Shown here piece by piece: positions 15,093 through 23,691 of a DNA stretch of 38,235 nucleotides (positions within the stretch are counted from its first letter, which is position 1; the number at the start of each line of letters is the position of its first letter). Both the position numbers and the translations under genes were made by a program. The DNA is from an uncultured Lachnospiraceae bacterium (lineage in GTDB: Bacteria; Bacillota; Clostridia; Lachnospirales; Lachnospiraceae), in the NCBI GenBank assembly GCA_944384025.1, contig CALWRS010000016.1:1-38235 (forward strand). Reading direction: 5' to 3'. The notes under the pieces were generated by a model that saw only the letters and a program-made list of their open reading frames with translations, was not told the origin of the DNA and searched no databases.

Positions 15093-15803
15093 TCAGCTCT
15101 CAGGAACCGGCGTCGGAGTCGGTTCTTCCTCCTCTTCCGGAGGGATAATTTCGCCGAAGATGCATTCAAGACCGGTCTCCATTTCCGGAATCGTAGGCGG
15201 TGTGTACGCGTTCGTTCCGTCCGTTAAGGAGTACAAATTCAGGTTCATGCTGCCGGTCAGCTCGCCGGTCTGCTGGTTAAAGTTCATAGAAATGCTTTCA
15301 ATATTCTTCGGATTGCTGTCGCTGTAAACAGCGGAAATCAAGCTCTTCATAGCGTCGTAAGTACCAACCGTGAAGCTTGCCGCAATCGTGGAATTACCAA
15401 AAGCGTAGGTTTTGGTCTGGCCGTTTACACGTCCGCTGTACGTATCGGTCAAAAGCGTTTCTGTAACTGTGTACGTGTCAAAGTAAACGAGAAGGTCTTC
15501 GTTTGCTTCAAGGCTTCTTAAGTACATAATGCCGTCTTCGTAAAGGTAGTACGCCGGGAACTTCTGAACAAGGCTGTTTAGGCTTGCTTCCCAGTTGGCG
15601 GTGTTGGTGGAGTACGTCTGCTGGTTGTCAATAACCGGCTTTAAGCTGTTATACTCGCGCTCAAGCTGCTCGCGCTCGGCAATCACGTCGTCGCGTTCCG
15701 ACATCGTAGGACGGAATAAAAACTGGTAGGAAAGGAACGCTGCAAACAATCCAAGGATGACAAGGATAATACTAATATCTCTTTTCGAAATTTTCATTTT
15801 CAT
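15093..15803 (-). CDS. pilO: Type IV pilus alignment protein PilO
   Basis: The 236-aa protein has a short cytoplasmic N-terminus (MKMKISKRD), one membrane helix (ISIILVILGLFAAFLSYQFL) and a predicted coiled coil (ERDDVIAEREQLEREYNSLK). An alpha/beta domain and an acidic Glu/Pro-rich tail (EEEEEPTPTPVPES) follow. This is the layout of PilO, which pairs with PilN in the inner-membrane platform. It directly follows the PilM-PilN fusion gene, as expected. The ATG at 15803 has AAAGGAG about 11 nt upstream. Sequence identity in the family is low, so the call rests on topology and position. Confidence 0.82.
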   Translation of the reverse strand: MKMKISKRDISIILVILGLFAAFLSYQFLFRPTMSERDDVIAEREQLEREYNSLKPVIDNQQTYSTNTANWEASLNSLVQKFPAYYLYEDGIMYLRSLEANEDLLVYFDTYTVTETLLTDTYSGRVNGQTKTYAFGNSTIAASFTVGTYDAMKSLISAVYSDSNPKNIESISMNFNQQTGELTGSMNLNLYSLTDGTNAYTPPTIPEMETGLECIFGEIIPPEEEEEPTPTPVPES

Positions 15804-15821
15804 ATCGCTGCTCGCTCCTTT

Positions 15822-17543
15822 CTAGTTCTCCGAAACGTTTGCCCAAGTACATTGCAAAGTAAAGGAAATCGTCGTTTCGTAATTCGGCACGTAGTCTTCT
15901 GCTTCCGGGTCTACCGGGTTGCCGTCCGGGTCTACGTATCCGATAATCTCGCCTTCCTCGTCGGTAATCGGGTCGCGCAGGTTCACGTCCTCGCGCACTT
16001 CGGTAAAGCCGCTGGAAGCAATCACGGAAATCGTGTGAACACGGTTGCGGATGTTGTAAATAATGTCCGCCGCCGCTTCCTTTGTGTCGCACGTTACCGT
16101 AAACGTAACCGCGTCGTTTGTCGCGCTAAGACCAAGCGTGTTAAAGGACGTAGGCATGTAGCGCTCTAGCTCTGAAATCAGCGAAAGAAGCTGGCTGTTG
16201 TTGTTTGTGCCAATCGTATTGTACGTGTAAACGTAGTTGTACGCTTCCGCTGTCGCATCGTAGTTGTTTCGGATCTGGATAATGTATTGGCTGTCGTCAA
16301 TTCGCTTTTGCGCACTGTCACGCCGCGACTCCTCCGCCGCTAGCATAATCTGGCTGATTAGCATAAGCGCAACCGCAACTACAACGCCCGCAACCATTAC
16401 CGAGAATGGAACGACAAGCGAAATCTGGCGCTCGCTCTTTAAAAGCTCCGGCGAGAGAAGCTGCAGCGGCTTAATCGTTGCGCCAACGCAGGCAAGGTAC
16501 TGCCGCTTGGAAATTTCGTTTATGAACTTCTTGTTTAAAACCGTCAGCTTTTCTTCGCCCGCGTACGACTTTACGTTGTAGCCAAGCTCGTTGGATAAAA
16601 GCTCGTCAAGTCCCAAAAAGTCTGCGCCCAGTCCAACAAGCGTAATCTGCTCAATCGGCACGTTGTCGTTTCGGGATACATAGTATTCGAGAATTCTTCC
16701 GATGTTGCCAATCAAATACCGCAGGCTCTCGGTTAACATAATACGCGACATCATTACCTCGTCGGAGGTGTCCTCCTGCTCCTGGTAATCCACGTCTACG
16801 TTTAAGTACCGTCGCAGGCAGCGGTTATGCAAAAACACCTGCGTTGCGTCGCTGTAGGTGAGGTTGGAGCCGTACAAATCCAGCTCCATCATGTTTTCAA
16901 TAACGCTGTTTACGCCGTGCGCTACCGCTCTTTGCAAAACGACTTCGCCGTCGCGTACAACCGAAATTAAGGAGCTGTACTCGTCTACTTTTACAATCGC
17001 ATTTACGCCGGAAGCAAACGTTTCGCGCGTTGCCTGGAAAATACTGTTGCCGGTGTAATCCATTGCCTTGATGTGCATTCCAAGCGAATGCGCTAAGTCA
17101 AGGTAGGAGGTCGTTACGTCGTTTGGCACAGCAAGCAAAGACAGACGGTATTGCTTTCCTTCCTTGTCTTCTACCGTTCCAAGGATGTTGTAAACCAGGT
17201 GGTACTGGTTCATATCTACCGGGAAATAATCTGCGGCGTTTGCTGTAATTAACGGGAGGATTTTGTTCTCCTTGCAGTGCGGGATTCTCGCCTCGCGGTT
17301 TGCGATTCGGCTTGACGTTACCGTAAATACAACGCTGTCCGTTTTAATCTCCCTTCTGCGCAGCTCTGTTTTTAAATCGATTAGGAACTCTTCGTTTCGG
17401 GACAGCAGCCCGTCCTGAACCATATCCGCCGGTGTTTCCAGCGAAAACGCATTGTAGATTTTCGGCGCCTTCGCCATGTAGTCCATTTCCACTACACGCG
17501 TGGTTCCCTGTCCGATTTCCATTGATAGCACTCTGCCTGCCAT
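15822..17543 (-). CDS. pilMN: PilM-PilN fusion protein of the pilus platform
   Basis: Residues 1-365 form an actin-like PilM domain: MAGRVLSMEIGQGTTRVVEM carries the phosphate-1 type loop and QITLVGLGADFLGLDELLSN the adenosine-type loop. A single membrane helix follows (VVPFSVMVAGVVVAVALMLI, about 377-398). After it come a short coiled-coil and a periplasmic-type PilN domain to residue 573. In Gram-negative bacteria these are two genes with PilM binding the PilN N-terminus; here they are one chain. The same fusion is known from Clostridioides difficile. The ATG at 17543 has AGGAGGAG. It links the cytoplasmic ATPase side to PilO outside the membrane. Confidence 0.9.
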   Translation of the reverse strand: MAGRVLSMEIGQGTTRVVEMDYMAKAPKIYNAFSLETPADMVQDGLLSRNEEFLIDLKTELRRREIKTDSVVFTVTSSRIANREARIPHCKENKILPLITANAADYFPVDMNQYHLVYNILGTVEDKEGKQYRLSLLAVPNDVTTSYLDLAHSLGMHIKAMDYTGNSIFQATRETFASGVNAIVKVDEYSSLISVVRDGEVVLQRAVAHGVNSVIENMMELDLYGSNLTYSDATQVFLHNRCLRRYLNVDVDYQEQEDTSDEVMMSRIMLTESLRYLIGNIGRILEYYVSRNDNVPIEQITLVGLGADFLGLDELLSNELGYNVKSYAGEEKLTVLNKKFINEISKRQYLACVGATIKPLQLLSPELLKSERQISLVVPFSVMVAGVVVAVALMLISQIMLAAEESRRDSAQKRIDDSQYIIQIRNNYDATAEAYNYVYTYNTIGTNNNSQLLSLISELERYMPTSFNTLGLSATNDAVTFTVTCDTKEAAADIIYNIRNRVHTISVIASSGFTEVREDVNLRDPITDEEGEIIGYVDPDGNPVDPEAEDYVPNYETTISFTLQCTWANVSEN

Positions 17544-17589
17544 ACTTTCTCCTCCTGCTACAAGTTATATTATGTAATCAGTATATATT

Positions 17590-18363
17590 CTAAAGGGTTA
17601 TCCCTAAGATTTCGAAGTACCATGTAAGAAGCTGCTCACCAAACAGCACCGAAAGCAAAATTCCTGCCGAAAGGTAAGGCCCCATTGCAAGGACGCGGTT
17701 TGCGCCGGAGAGCTTCATCCGAAGCGTATGCACGACCGCTCCTAAAATGCATCCAAGAATAAAGGAAAGCGAAATTAGCCGCCAGCCAAGCAGCAAGCCT
17801 GCCGCCGCCATCAGCTTTACGTCGCCGCCGCCTATCGCGCGGCCCTTTGAGAGGAAGTAAATTGCCGCCGTCACCGAGCTGACAGCAAAAAATCCAAGCA
17901 CATACAGCCAAACGTCCGGCTGTTTTGTAAAGATTACCCGGTAGCCTAAGTGCAGGATACCGATGCAAAAAATAAATACGTTAAACCCAAACGGAATTTC
18001 GTACGTCCTTGCGTCAATAACCGACAGCGCCAAAAGCGCGGAGGCAAGCGCACAGAAAAATACGCTTTCTACACAAAGACCGCGTACAAGAAAAATCACA
18101 AGCCACAAAACGCCGTTTGCGCCCTCAATAAGAGGGTATTGCACAGAAATTTTCGCGCCGCACTTTCTGCACTTTCCGCGAAGGAAAAGCCAGCTAAAAA
18201 GCGGGATCAGATCAAACCACTTAAGCGAGTAGCCGCAGCTTGTGCAATGCGAAGAAACTTTTACCAAGCTTTCTTTTTTGGGAATCCGGTAAATGCAAAC
18301 GTTTAAAAAGCTGCCAAATACAATTCCATACAGAAAGATTACTGTATATAAAATCCATTGCAT
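17590..18363 (-). CDS. pilD: Prepilin peptidase / N-methyltransferase PilD
   Basis: The 257-aa membrane aspartic protease (family A24A) has the N-terminal GSFLNVCIYRIP motif and two Cys pairs in the cytoplasmic loop (CTSCGYSLKW and CRKCGAKIS) that bind zinc and belong to the methyltransferase domain. The two catalytic Asp lie in VIDARTYEIP and in the GGGDVK motif. It cleaves the seven prepilins encoded here after Gly and methylates the new N-terminus. It is 15 nt downstream of the short second pilin and 46 nt upstream of pilMN. Confidence 0.95.
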   Translation of the reverse strand: MQWILYTVIFLYGIVFGSFLNVCIYRIPKKESLVKVSSHCTSCGYSLKWFDLIPLFSWLFLRGKCRKCGAKISVQYPLIEGANGVLWLVIFLVRGLCVESVFFCALASALLALSVIDARTYEIPFGFNVFIFCIGILHLGYRVIFTKQPDVWLYVLGFFAVSSVTAAIYFLSKGRAIGGGDVKLMAAAGLLLGWRLISLSFILGCILGAVVHTLRMKLSGANRVLAMGPYLSAGILLSVLFGEQLLTWYFEILGITL

Positions 18364-18378
18364 TGGCTAAGCCTCCTT

Positions 18379-18618
18379 TTACTCAGGGATATCCCATGTG
18401 CCGGTAATAATAAGCGTGGTATTTACGTCCTCGGTAAACTCTACCTGATACGTAGCGCCGCGGATTTCTTCCGCCGTATGTTCGTCTGCGCCAATCCGTG
18501 TTTTTTCTACGTAACTAAGATATGCGGGCGCTAGGATGGCGATTAAAACCGCCATAATCGCAACCACAATCACAAGCTCCACAAGAGAAAAACCGGAGGA
18601 ACTCTTTAACGAAGCCAT
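18379..18618 (-). CDS. Short second major-pilin-like protein (79 aa)
   Basis: The leader MASLKSSSG precedes FSLVELVIVVAIMAVLIAIL and APAYLSYVEKTRIGADEHTA, almost the same N-terminal helix as the larger pilin gene upstream. After the helix only about 35 residues remain (YQVEFTEDVNTTLIITGTWD and a few more), too few for a full pilin head. The ATG at 18618 is used because longer frames have no ribosome binding site; TTAGGTG lies about 8 nt upstream. Explanations are a pilin reduced to helix plus hairpin, a 3'-truncated duplicate, or a partial cassette. A terminator-like hairpin separates it from the larger pilin, so its expression is probably lower. Confidence 0.75.
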   Translation of the reverse strand: MASLKSSSGFSLVELVIVVAIMAVLIAILAPAYLSYVEKTRIGADEHTAEEIRGATYQVEFTEDVNTTLIITGTWDIPE

Positions 18619-18700
18619 AACACATACACCTAATGAGGGAATAGTATCCCTGTCGGCATAGGGTGCCAACAGGGATGCCTTCCTGAAAATATTAATTAGT

Positions 18701-18720
18701 TTTCAGTCCGAAGACTGAAA
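18701..18720 (-). terminator. Attenuator-like hairpin between the two pilin genes
   Basis: TTTCAGTC and GACTGAAA form a perfect 8-bp stem around a 4-nt loop that reads TTCG on the transcribed minus strand, a very stable tetraloop. It is followed by an AT-rich but not pure T stretch, so partial termination or RNA processing is likely. This fits high expression of the first pilin and lower expression of the genes below it. Confidence 0.6.
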
Positions 18721-18724
18721 GTTA

Positions 18725-18757
18725 GGGGGTTGTAGGGGGGGTGATCAGGGGTTAGGG
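18725..18757 (+). other. G-quadruplex motif at the 3' end of pilA
   Basis: Four G runs of 5, 7, 4 and 3 bases are separated by loops of 5, 6 and 3 bases on the + strand, a canonical intramolecular quadruplex pattern. It covers the last codons and stop of pilA. The G-rich strand is the transcription template; the mRNA carries the C-rich complement. Confidence 0.7.
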
Positions 18758-19251
18758 CCAGCAGCCGCGGGGATATTATCGTAACCAGCTGTCTTCCAGA
18801 AGGTGTCATTACCCTTGTACAGTCTTGCATCTACATTGTACACGGTGCCAGTACTCGACGTCCAAATTACAACTTCCAAAGTTGCGCCCTTGTAAGCCTT
18901 GGATTTCATTGCGAAGGTCTTGTCTCCATATACATCTCCCAACTCAGCTTCCAACAGAGTCTTCAAATCACCACTAGCGCTAGTATCCTTGAAAGAGGTA
19001 CCATCATCCCACGTAAGCCTAAGGGGAGATGCTGTAGCATAAGCTTCGTTAACTGCATCATAAATATCTAAATCCGATGCAAGAGCTGTCTCTATGGATG
19101 CACGTACTTTTTCGGAAGTATCCTCATCCGTACCCTTACGCGTCTTCTCTACGTAGCTGAGGTATGCCGGTGCAAGAATAGCAACAAGTACAGCCATAAT
19201 CGCAACTACTACAATCAATTCCACAAGGGAAAAACCTTTGTTCTTGTTCAT
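18745..19251 (-). CDS. pilA: Major type IV pilin PilA
   Basis: The 168-aa prepilin has leader MNKNKG and mature N-terminus FSLVELIVVVAIMAVLVAIL with Phe1 and Glu5, then APAYLSYVEKTRKGTDEDTS. The globular head has no Cys, so it lacks the usual disulfide loop. It ends in an Asn/Pro/Gly-rich tail (PAAAGPNP). The ATG at 19251 has AAAGGAG. It is probably the major subunit because it is placed right after the assembly motor genes and has the most typical length. A 112-nt gap before it shows an AT-rich stretch but no clear promoter. Confidence 0.92.
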   Translation of the reverse strand: MNKNKGFSLVELIVVVAIMAVLVAILAPAYLSYVEKTRKGTDEDTSEKVRASIETALASDLDIYDAVNEAYATASPLRLTWDDGTSFKDTSASGDLKTLLEAELGDVYGDKTFAMKSKAYKGATLEVVIWTSSTGTVYNVDARLYKGNDTFWKTAGYDNIPAAAGPNP

Positions 19252-19363
19252 GTGTTCTGTTCTCCTTTACATTTATATAATATTAATTTTCCTCCCCAGC
19301 TTAGAGCGCCGGGCGTCTATCTGAATCAGCAGCCGTCCCTATTCCGTCTGCCGTTTCATTCGT

Positions 19364-20575
19364 TTAAATGTTATCAAGACCGGAGTACATAGCTCCCATC
19401 GGTGCGATAACAGCGCCAATAATAATTCCTGCTACACCGGCCATCAGAATGATGATTACCGGTTCCATTGCAGACAAAAGACCTTGCGTAGCAATTTCTA
19501 CTTCTTCGTCGTAATAGTCCGCCATTTTTGTAAGCATGGAGTCCATATCACCAGTTTCCTCGCCAATCTTGGTCATATGAATAACCATCGGCGGGAACAG
19601 GCCGCACCGCTTTAGCGGTTCGCTTAGCGGAACACCTTTTTTCACTTCTTCTCTGGCTTCAATCATAGCCTGCCGGAACAAGTAATTCGTCATCGTCTTA
19701 GCGGTAATGTCAATCGCTTCAATCATCGGAAGACCCGCAGACGTAAGCGTAGAGAGCGTACGCGCCAAACGCGAAGCAGCAGACTTAATCGTAAAGTTCT
19801 TTACTGCCGGAACTTTAATCGCAAGCGTTGCAAAGAACACGGTGCCGGTCGGAGAAGCTTTAAATACGCGGAAAGCAATCGCAAGCAAAAGAATAATGCC
19901 AATCGCTACGTACCAATAAGACTTCATCCAGTCGCTTGCTGCCATAACGGCAAGCGTGATGCCGGGCATCTCTACGTCCATGTCCGCGAACATATCCATA
20001 AAGGTCGGTACAACGAACGTTAAGAGAATAATACAAACGACAACGGCTACAACCAAAACGACAATCGGGTAAATCATCGCTTTTTTAACAAGGCTTGAGA
20101 GGTGCGCGTCCTTTTCAAACTGCGTAGCCATACGCTCAAGCGATACGTCAATACTACCGGAGGCTTCGCCCGCTTCCACGAGGTTGACCATCATGGAAGG
20201 GAAGATGTCTGAGCGCATTTTCATGGACGCGGCAAGCGGTTCGCCTTTGGCTACGTTTGCTTTTACTTCGCCAATCGCTTTTTTAAAGACTTTGTTTTCC
20301 ACCTGCTCTTCAAGCATACCAAGCGCGTCGATAATCGGAACGCCGGCGTTTAGAATACTGACCATCTGCCGGCAAAAGACTGCCATGTCCCGGTTTTTTA
20401 CGCCTTTTCCGCCGATATTTACGTCCTTTGTCAAAAGGTTCTGCTCGGTAATTTTTACCGGAATCAAGCCTTCCGCCTTTAACGTGCTCTGGGCGCGGTC
20501 CGGCGACGTTGCTTCAAGGCTGCCTTTTTTTTCTTTTCCGTAGCGGTCTACCGCCACGTAAGAATAACTTGCCAT
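19364..20575 (-). CDS. pilC: Type IV pilus inner-membrane platform protein PilC
   Basis: The 403-aa protein has the GspF/PilC duplicated cytoplasmic helical domain: VFCRQMVSILNAGVPIIDAL and, in the second half, RLARTLSTLTSAGLPMIEAI, each with the conserved GE motif (EAGEASGSID and KIGEETGDMD). Three membrane helices are at about 172-192, 225-245 and near 375-395. An N-terminal region (MASYSYVAVDRYGKEKKGSL) is typical of the family. It turns ATPase movement into pilin insertion. It lies 21 nt after pilT. Confidence 0.95.
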   Translation of the reverse strand: MASYSYVAVDRYGKEKKGSLEATSPDRAQSTLKAEGLIPVKITEQNLLTKDVNIGGKGVKNRDMAVFCRQMVSILNAGVPIIDALGMLEEQVENKVFKKAIGEVKANVAKGEPLAASMKMRSDIFPSMMVNLVEAGEASGSIDVSLERMATQFEKDAHLSSLVKKAMIYPIVVLVVAVVVCIILLTFVVPTFMDMFADMDVEMPGITLAVMAASDWMKSYWYVAIGIILLLAIAFRVFKASPTGTVFFATLAIKVPAVKNFTIKSAASRLARTLSTLTSAGLPMIEAIDITAKTMTNYLFRQAMIEAREEVKKGVPLSEPLKRCGLFPPMVIHMTKIGEETGDMDSMLTKMADYYDEEVEIATQGLLSAMEPVIIILMAGVAGIIIGAVIAPMGAMYSGLDNI

Positions 20576-20596
20576 TTTGTACCGCTCCTTCCGTTA

Positions 20597-21661
20597 TTAG
20601 AACGTTACTTTCCTGCTCATCGCAATCGTATCCTGTGCGAAGTTCAGGCAGTTTTCTGCGGAAATAAGTCCGCCGATATAAAGGTTATACAGAGCGTCGT
20701 CCATAGACTGCATACCCTGCTTTTTGCTCGTTTGAATCATGGAAGGAATCTGGAACGCTTTTCCTTCTCGAATCAGGTTTCTTACGGCGCTTGTTCCCAT
20801 CATAACTTCAAATGCCGCTACGCGGCCTCTGCCGGCGCGAATCGGAAGCAGCTGCTGGGAAATAACGCACTCGATAACGCTTGCAAGCTGCACGCGAATT
20901 TGCTGCTGCTGGTACGGCGGGAATACGTCGATAACACGGTTAATCGTATCCGCCGCACTGTTTGTATGTAGCGTAGAGAAAACTAGGTGACCGGTTTCAG
21001 CAGCAGTAATGGCTGTCTGAATGGTATCTAGGTCTCGCATTTCTCCTACGAGGATAACGTCCGGGTCTTCACGAAGCGCTGCTCTAAGCGCTCCCGCGTA
21101 GCTTGCCGTGTCGTCTCCGACTTCGCGCTGGTTAACGATGGATTTTTCGTGCCGGTGCATGTACTCGATCGGATCTTCAAGCGTAATAATGTGCTTTGCG
21201 TAGGACTTGTTGATCATGTTGATCATGGATGCCAAAGTCGTAGACTTTCCGGAACCGGTTGCTCCGGTTACTAAGATAAGGCCGCGCTTTCTTTGGCACA
21301 GCTCCTGCACAGCAGCGGGAAGTCCAAGCTCTCTTGGAGCCGGAATTTTAAAGGGCAGCAAACGCATAACCATCGCAAGCGTTCCGCGCTGCTTAAATAC
21401 GTTTACACGGAAGCGTCCTTTTCCGTAAAGCGAGTAAGCAAAGTCGATTTCACCGGTTTGCTCCATAGTCTCTACTAAGCGGTCGTTGTCTGCAAAGAGC
21501 GGCGCTACCGTCTCTTCGATTTCGTCGGGCGTTAGCTTGTTTCCGTCCATCTCCCGCAAGTCGCCGTCAATTCGGAAAATAACCGGCTTTCCTGCTGTAA
21601 TGTGAATATCGGAGGCGTGCCGTTCCACCGCTTCCTGCAAAATGTCGTCCAGTTCTCTCAT
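20597..21661 (-). CDS. pilT: Pilus retraction ATPase PilT
   Basis: This 354-aa hexameric ATPase has Walker A GATGSGKST, an Asp box (HIITLEDPIEY), Walker B (DVILVGEMRD) and His box (TGHLVFSTLHTN). The N-terminal HASDIHITAGKPVIFRIDGD and the AIRAGRG-like motif LPIRAGRGRVAAFEVM are PilT markers that separate it from PilB. It powers filament retraction for twitching, surface adhesion pulling or DNA uptake. It sits between pilB and pilC in the same operon, 41 nt from pilB. Confidence 0.96.
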   Translation of the reverse strand: MRELDDILQEAVERHASDIHITAGKPVIFRIDGDLREMDGNKLTPDEIEETVAPLFADNDRLVETMEQTGEIDFAYSLYGKGRFRVNVFKQRGTLAMVMRLLPFKIPAPRELGLPAAVQELCQRKRGLILVTGATGSGKSTTLASMINMINKSYAKHIITLEDPIEYMHRHEKSIVNQREVGDDTASYAGALRAALREDPDVILVGEMRDLDTIQTAITAAETGHLVFSTLHTNSAADTINRVIDVFPPYQQQQIRVQLASVIECVISQQLLPIRAGRGRVAAFEVMMGTSAVRNLIREGKAFQIPSMIQTSKKQGMQSMDDALYNLYIGGLISAENCLNFAQDTIAMSRKVTF

Positions 21662-21702
21662 TTCTTAAAACCCCTGTTTTCCCATTTGCCGTTGTCCCGG
21701 CA

Positions 21703-23400
21703 TTACTCCTCAAAGGATACGCGAAGCACTTCGTTGTAGCTTGTGATTCCGTTTAAGCAGCACCTTGCGGCGCTCATACGAAGCGTACTCATGCCTTCTT
21801 CTAAGGCCGCTTCCTTGAGTTTGTCAGAGTCTTCCCTGCGCGCGATAATGCGCTTTAGGCGCGGCGAAATTTCCATAATTTCGTACACACCGATTCGGCC
21901 TTTGTAGCCTCTGTTGCAGGAAGGACACCCTACCGGGTCAAAGATGGTAACTTCTTTTCCTTCCGGTACGTGCAGCGCAATGCGCTCTTCTGTGGTGATT
22001 GGCCGTTCCTTTTTGCACTTCGGGCAGAGCCTTCGTACAAGCCGCTGTGCGATAACGCCAACGACCGAGTCGGCAATCAGGTAGCTCTCTACGCCCATGT
22101 CAAGCAGTCGGGCGATTGTTGCCGCCGAGCTGTTTGTGTGGAGCGTACTTACAACTAAGTGACCGGTAATGGACGCCTGTACGGCAATTCCTGCGGTCTC
22201 TCCGTCTCGGATCTCACCGATCATGATAATGTCCGGGTCCTGACGCAAAATGGAACGAAGCGCGGATGCGAACGTAAGACCAGCTTTTGCGTTTACGTGT
22301 ACCTGGTTAATACCGTTAATGTTTGCTTCGACCGGGTCTTCGACAGTAATAATGTTTACGTCTTCTTTGTTCAGCTCACTAAGCGCTGTGTAAAGCGTTG
22401 TGGACTTACCGGAACCGGTCGGCCCGGTTACAAGAATAATTCCGTGAGGATTTGCCAAAATGTGGTCAAACACTTTCATTTCCTCGTCGGAAAACCCGAG
22501 ATCTTTTTTATTTCTGGTCAGTGCGGTTTTTTGCGCAAGTCGCATAACGCACTTTTCGCCGTAGTACGTAGGAAGAATGGATGCTCGGATGTCGTACTCT
22601 ACGTGGTCAACGACCATACTGATTCGACCGTCCTGCGGCTTTCTCTTTTCGGAGATGTCCATTCCGCCGATAATCTTTAAGCGGGCGATAATCGCCGGCA
22701 TAAGACCGATGTCATATGTAATCTGTTCGTACAGCGCACCGTCGATGCGGTAGCGGACGCGAACTTTTGTTTCCAAGGCTTCTACGTGGATATCGGATGC
22801 GCGCTGTCTGGCTGCGGATTCGATCATGTTTCGAACGAGTACGACAATCGGAGAGTCGCTGACTTCGTCCCGCCCTTCTTCTTCACCAGCCATCATTTTC
22901 GCTTCGCGCTCTTTGGTGTACGCTTCCGCCGCGTCAAGCGACTCTGCGTTTCCGTAGTAGCGGTCGATGCACATCATAATGTCGTGCGTGTTTGCTATGT
23001 ACGGTTCGATTTCCATGTTTGTAACCATGGATAAGTCGTCCATGGCTACCATGTCCATGGGGTCGGACATTGCTACCCGCAAAACGTTCGGGTTGTTCGG
23101 CGCGTACGCAAACGGGATAACCATGTATTTGCGAAGCAGGTTCGCGTTTACAAGCTCGATGATATCTTCTGGGATGGTTAACGTGGTAGGATTAATCATC
23201 CCTACGCCCAGCTGACGCATAAGAGCACGCGTAATGCTGTCTTCTGTTGCAAAGTGTTTTTCTACGAGGATTTCGCCGAGGCGTTTTCCGCTTTCTTTAC
23301 GAGCTTCCAGCGCTTCTTCTAGCTGCGCTTCGGTAATAACGCGCTCCTGAAGCAGCATGTCGCCCAGTCTTTTTTTCCTTCGAAAAGCTTCGCCTGCCAT
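21703..23400 (-). CDS. pilB: Pilus assembly ATPase PilB
   Basis: The 565-aa GspE/PilB ATPase has an N-terminal MshEN-type region (about 1-150, RLGDMLLQERVITEAQLEEA and a second RLGEILV-type repeat), a domain that can bind c-di-GMP in other PilB and MshE proteins. The motor follows: Walker A GPTGSGKST, IITVEDPVEA, Walker B DIIMIGEIRD and STLHTNSSAATI. A four-Cys zinc site (CPKCKKE and CPSCNRG) lies near 460-490. It is first in the operon, with a promoter about 60 bp upstream and a GGGAGG site. No c-di-GMP riboswitch is visible in the short leader, so any c-di-GMP control would act on the protein. Confidence 0.96.
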   Translation of the reverse strand: MAGEAFRRKKRLGDMLLQERVITEAQLEEALEARKESGKRLGEILVEKHFATEDSITRALMRQLGVGMINPTTLTIPEDIIELVNANLLRKYMVIPFAYAPNNPNVLRVAMSDPMDMVAMDDLSMVTNMEIEPYIANTHDIMMCIDRYYGNAESLDAAEAYTKEREAKMMAGEEEGRDEVSDSPIVVLVRNMIESAARQRASDIHVEALETKVRVRYRIDGALYEQITYDIGLMPAIIARLKIIGGMDISEKRKPQDGRISMVVDHVEYDIRASILPTYYGEKCVMRLAQKTALTRNKKDLGFSDEEMKVFDHILANPHGIILVTGPTGSGKSTTLYTALSELNKEDVNIITVEDPVEANINGINQVHVNAKAGLTFASALRSILRQDPDIIMIGEIRDGETAGIAVQASITGHLVVSTLHTNSSAATIARLLDMGVESYLIADSVVGVIAQRLVRRLCPKCKKERPITTEERIALHVPEGKEVTIFDPVGCPSCNRGYKGRIGVYEIMEISPRLKRIIARREDSDKLKEAALEEGMSTLRMSAARCCLNGITSYNEVLRVSFEE

Positions 23401-23459
23401 ACGTTCCTCCCGTCCGTTCTTTGTCTTTGAACTCGCTCTTTTATCTGAGTTCTGTGCGA

Positions 23460-23488
23460 AGTATAACAGTTTTTTTCGTCAAAAACAA
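23460..23488 (-). promoter_or_regulatory. Candidate promoter of the pilus operon
   Basis: On the minus strand TTGTTT (23488-23483) and TATACT (23465-23460) are separated by 17 bp, giving a leader of about 55 nt before pilB. An overlapping TTGACG is too close to the -10 to serve. The 290-bp gap between pilB and the ligase gene otherwise holds AT-rich DNA, a 20-bp palindrome, two copies of TTTCGCCAAA and no convincing gene. Confidence 0.5.
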
Positions 23489-23554
23489 GACTTTTTAGTG
23501 ATTTTCGCCAAATTTAGCGAATTTTTTTTCAAAGTGGTGTCCACCTCTTTCGCC

Positions 23555-23574
23555 AAACACCACATGTTGTGTTT
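23555..23574. promoter_or_regulatory. 20-bp palindrome upstream of the pilus promoter
   Basis: AAACACCACATGTTGTGTTT is an inverted repeat with a single mismatched pair, about 70-90 bp upstream of the pilB -35 box. The adjacent GTGG-TGT-CCAC (about 23534-23544) and the direct repeats of TTTCGCCAAA may belong to the same regulatory region. It looks like a dimer-binding operator; the protein is unknown. Confidence 0.4.
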
Positions 23575-23691
23575 TACATTCTGCCTTGTGTGAATTTGTT
23601 TGTCAAAAGGTTTTTCACTTTTTGAATTTTTTTCGGGTTTGCTGACGTATTTTCCGTCATTTTCAGACAACTCATTTTTTTTGCTTACTTT

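Noticed and set aside
19252-19363. Separate sigma-A promoter for pilA
   Set aside because: AT-rich -10-like sequence is present but no -35 at proper distance was found.
23401-23460. c-di-GMP riboswitch before pilB
   Set aside because: The leader is only about 55 nt and lacks the conserved stems of either known class.
23479-23670. 63-aa frame on the minus strand between pilB and the ligase gene
   Set aside because: Low-complexity Lys/Asn-rich translation in AT-rich DNA, overlapping the promoter region; no ribosome binding site.
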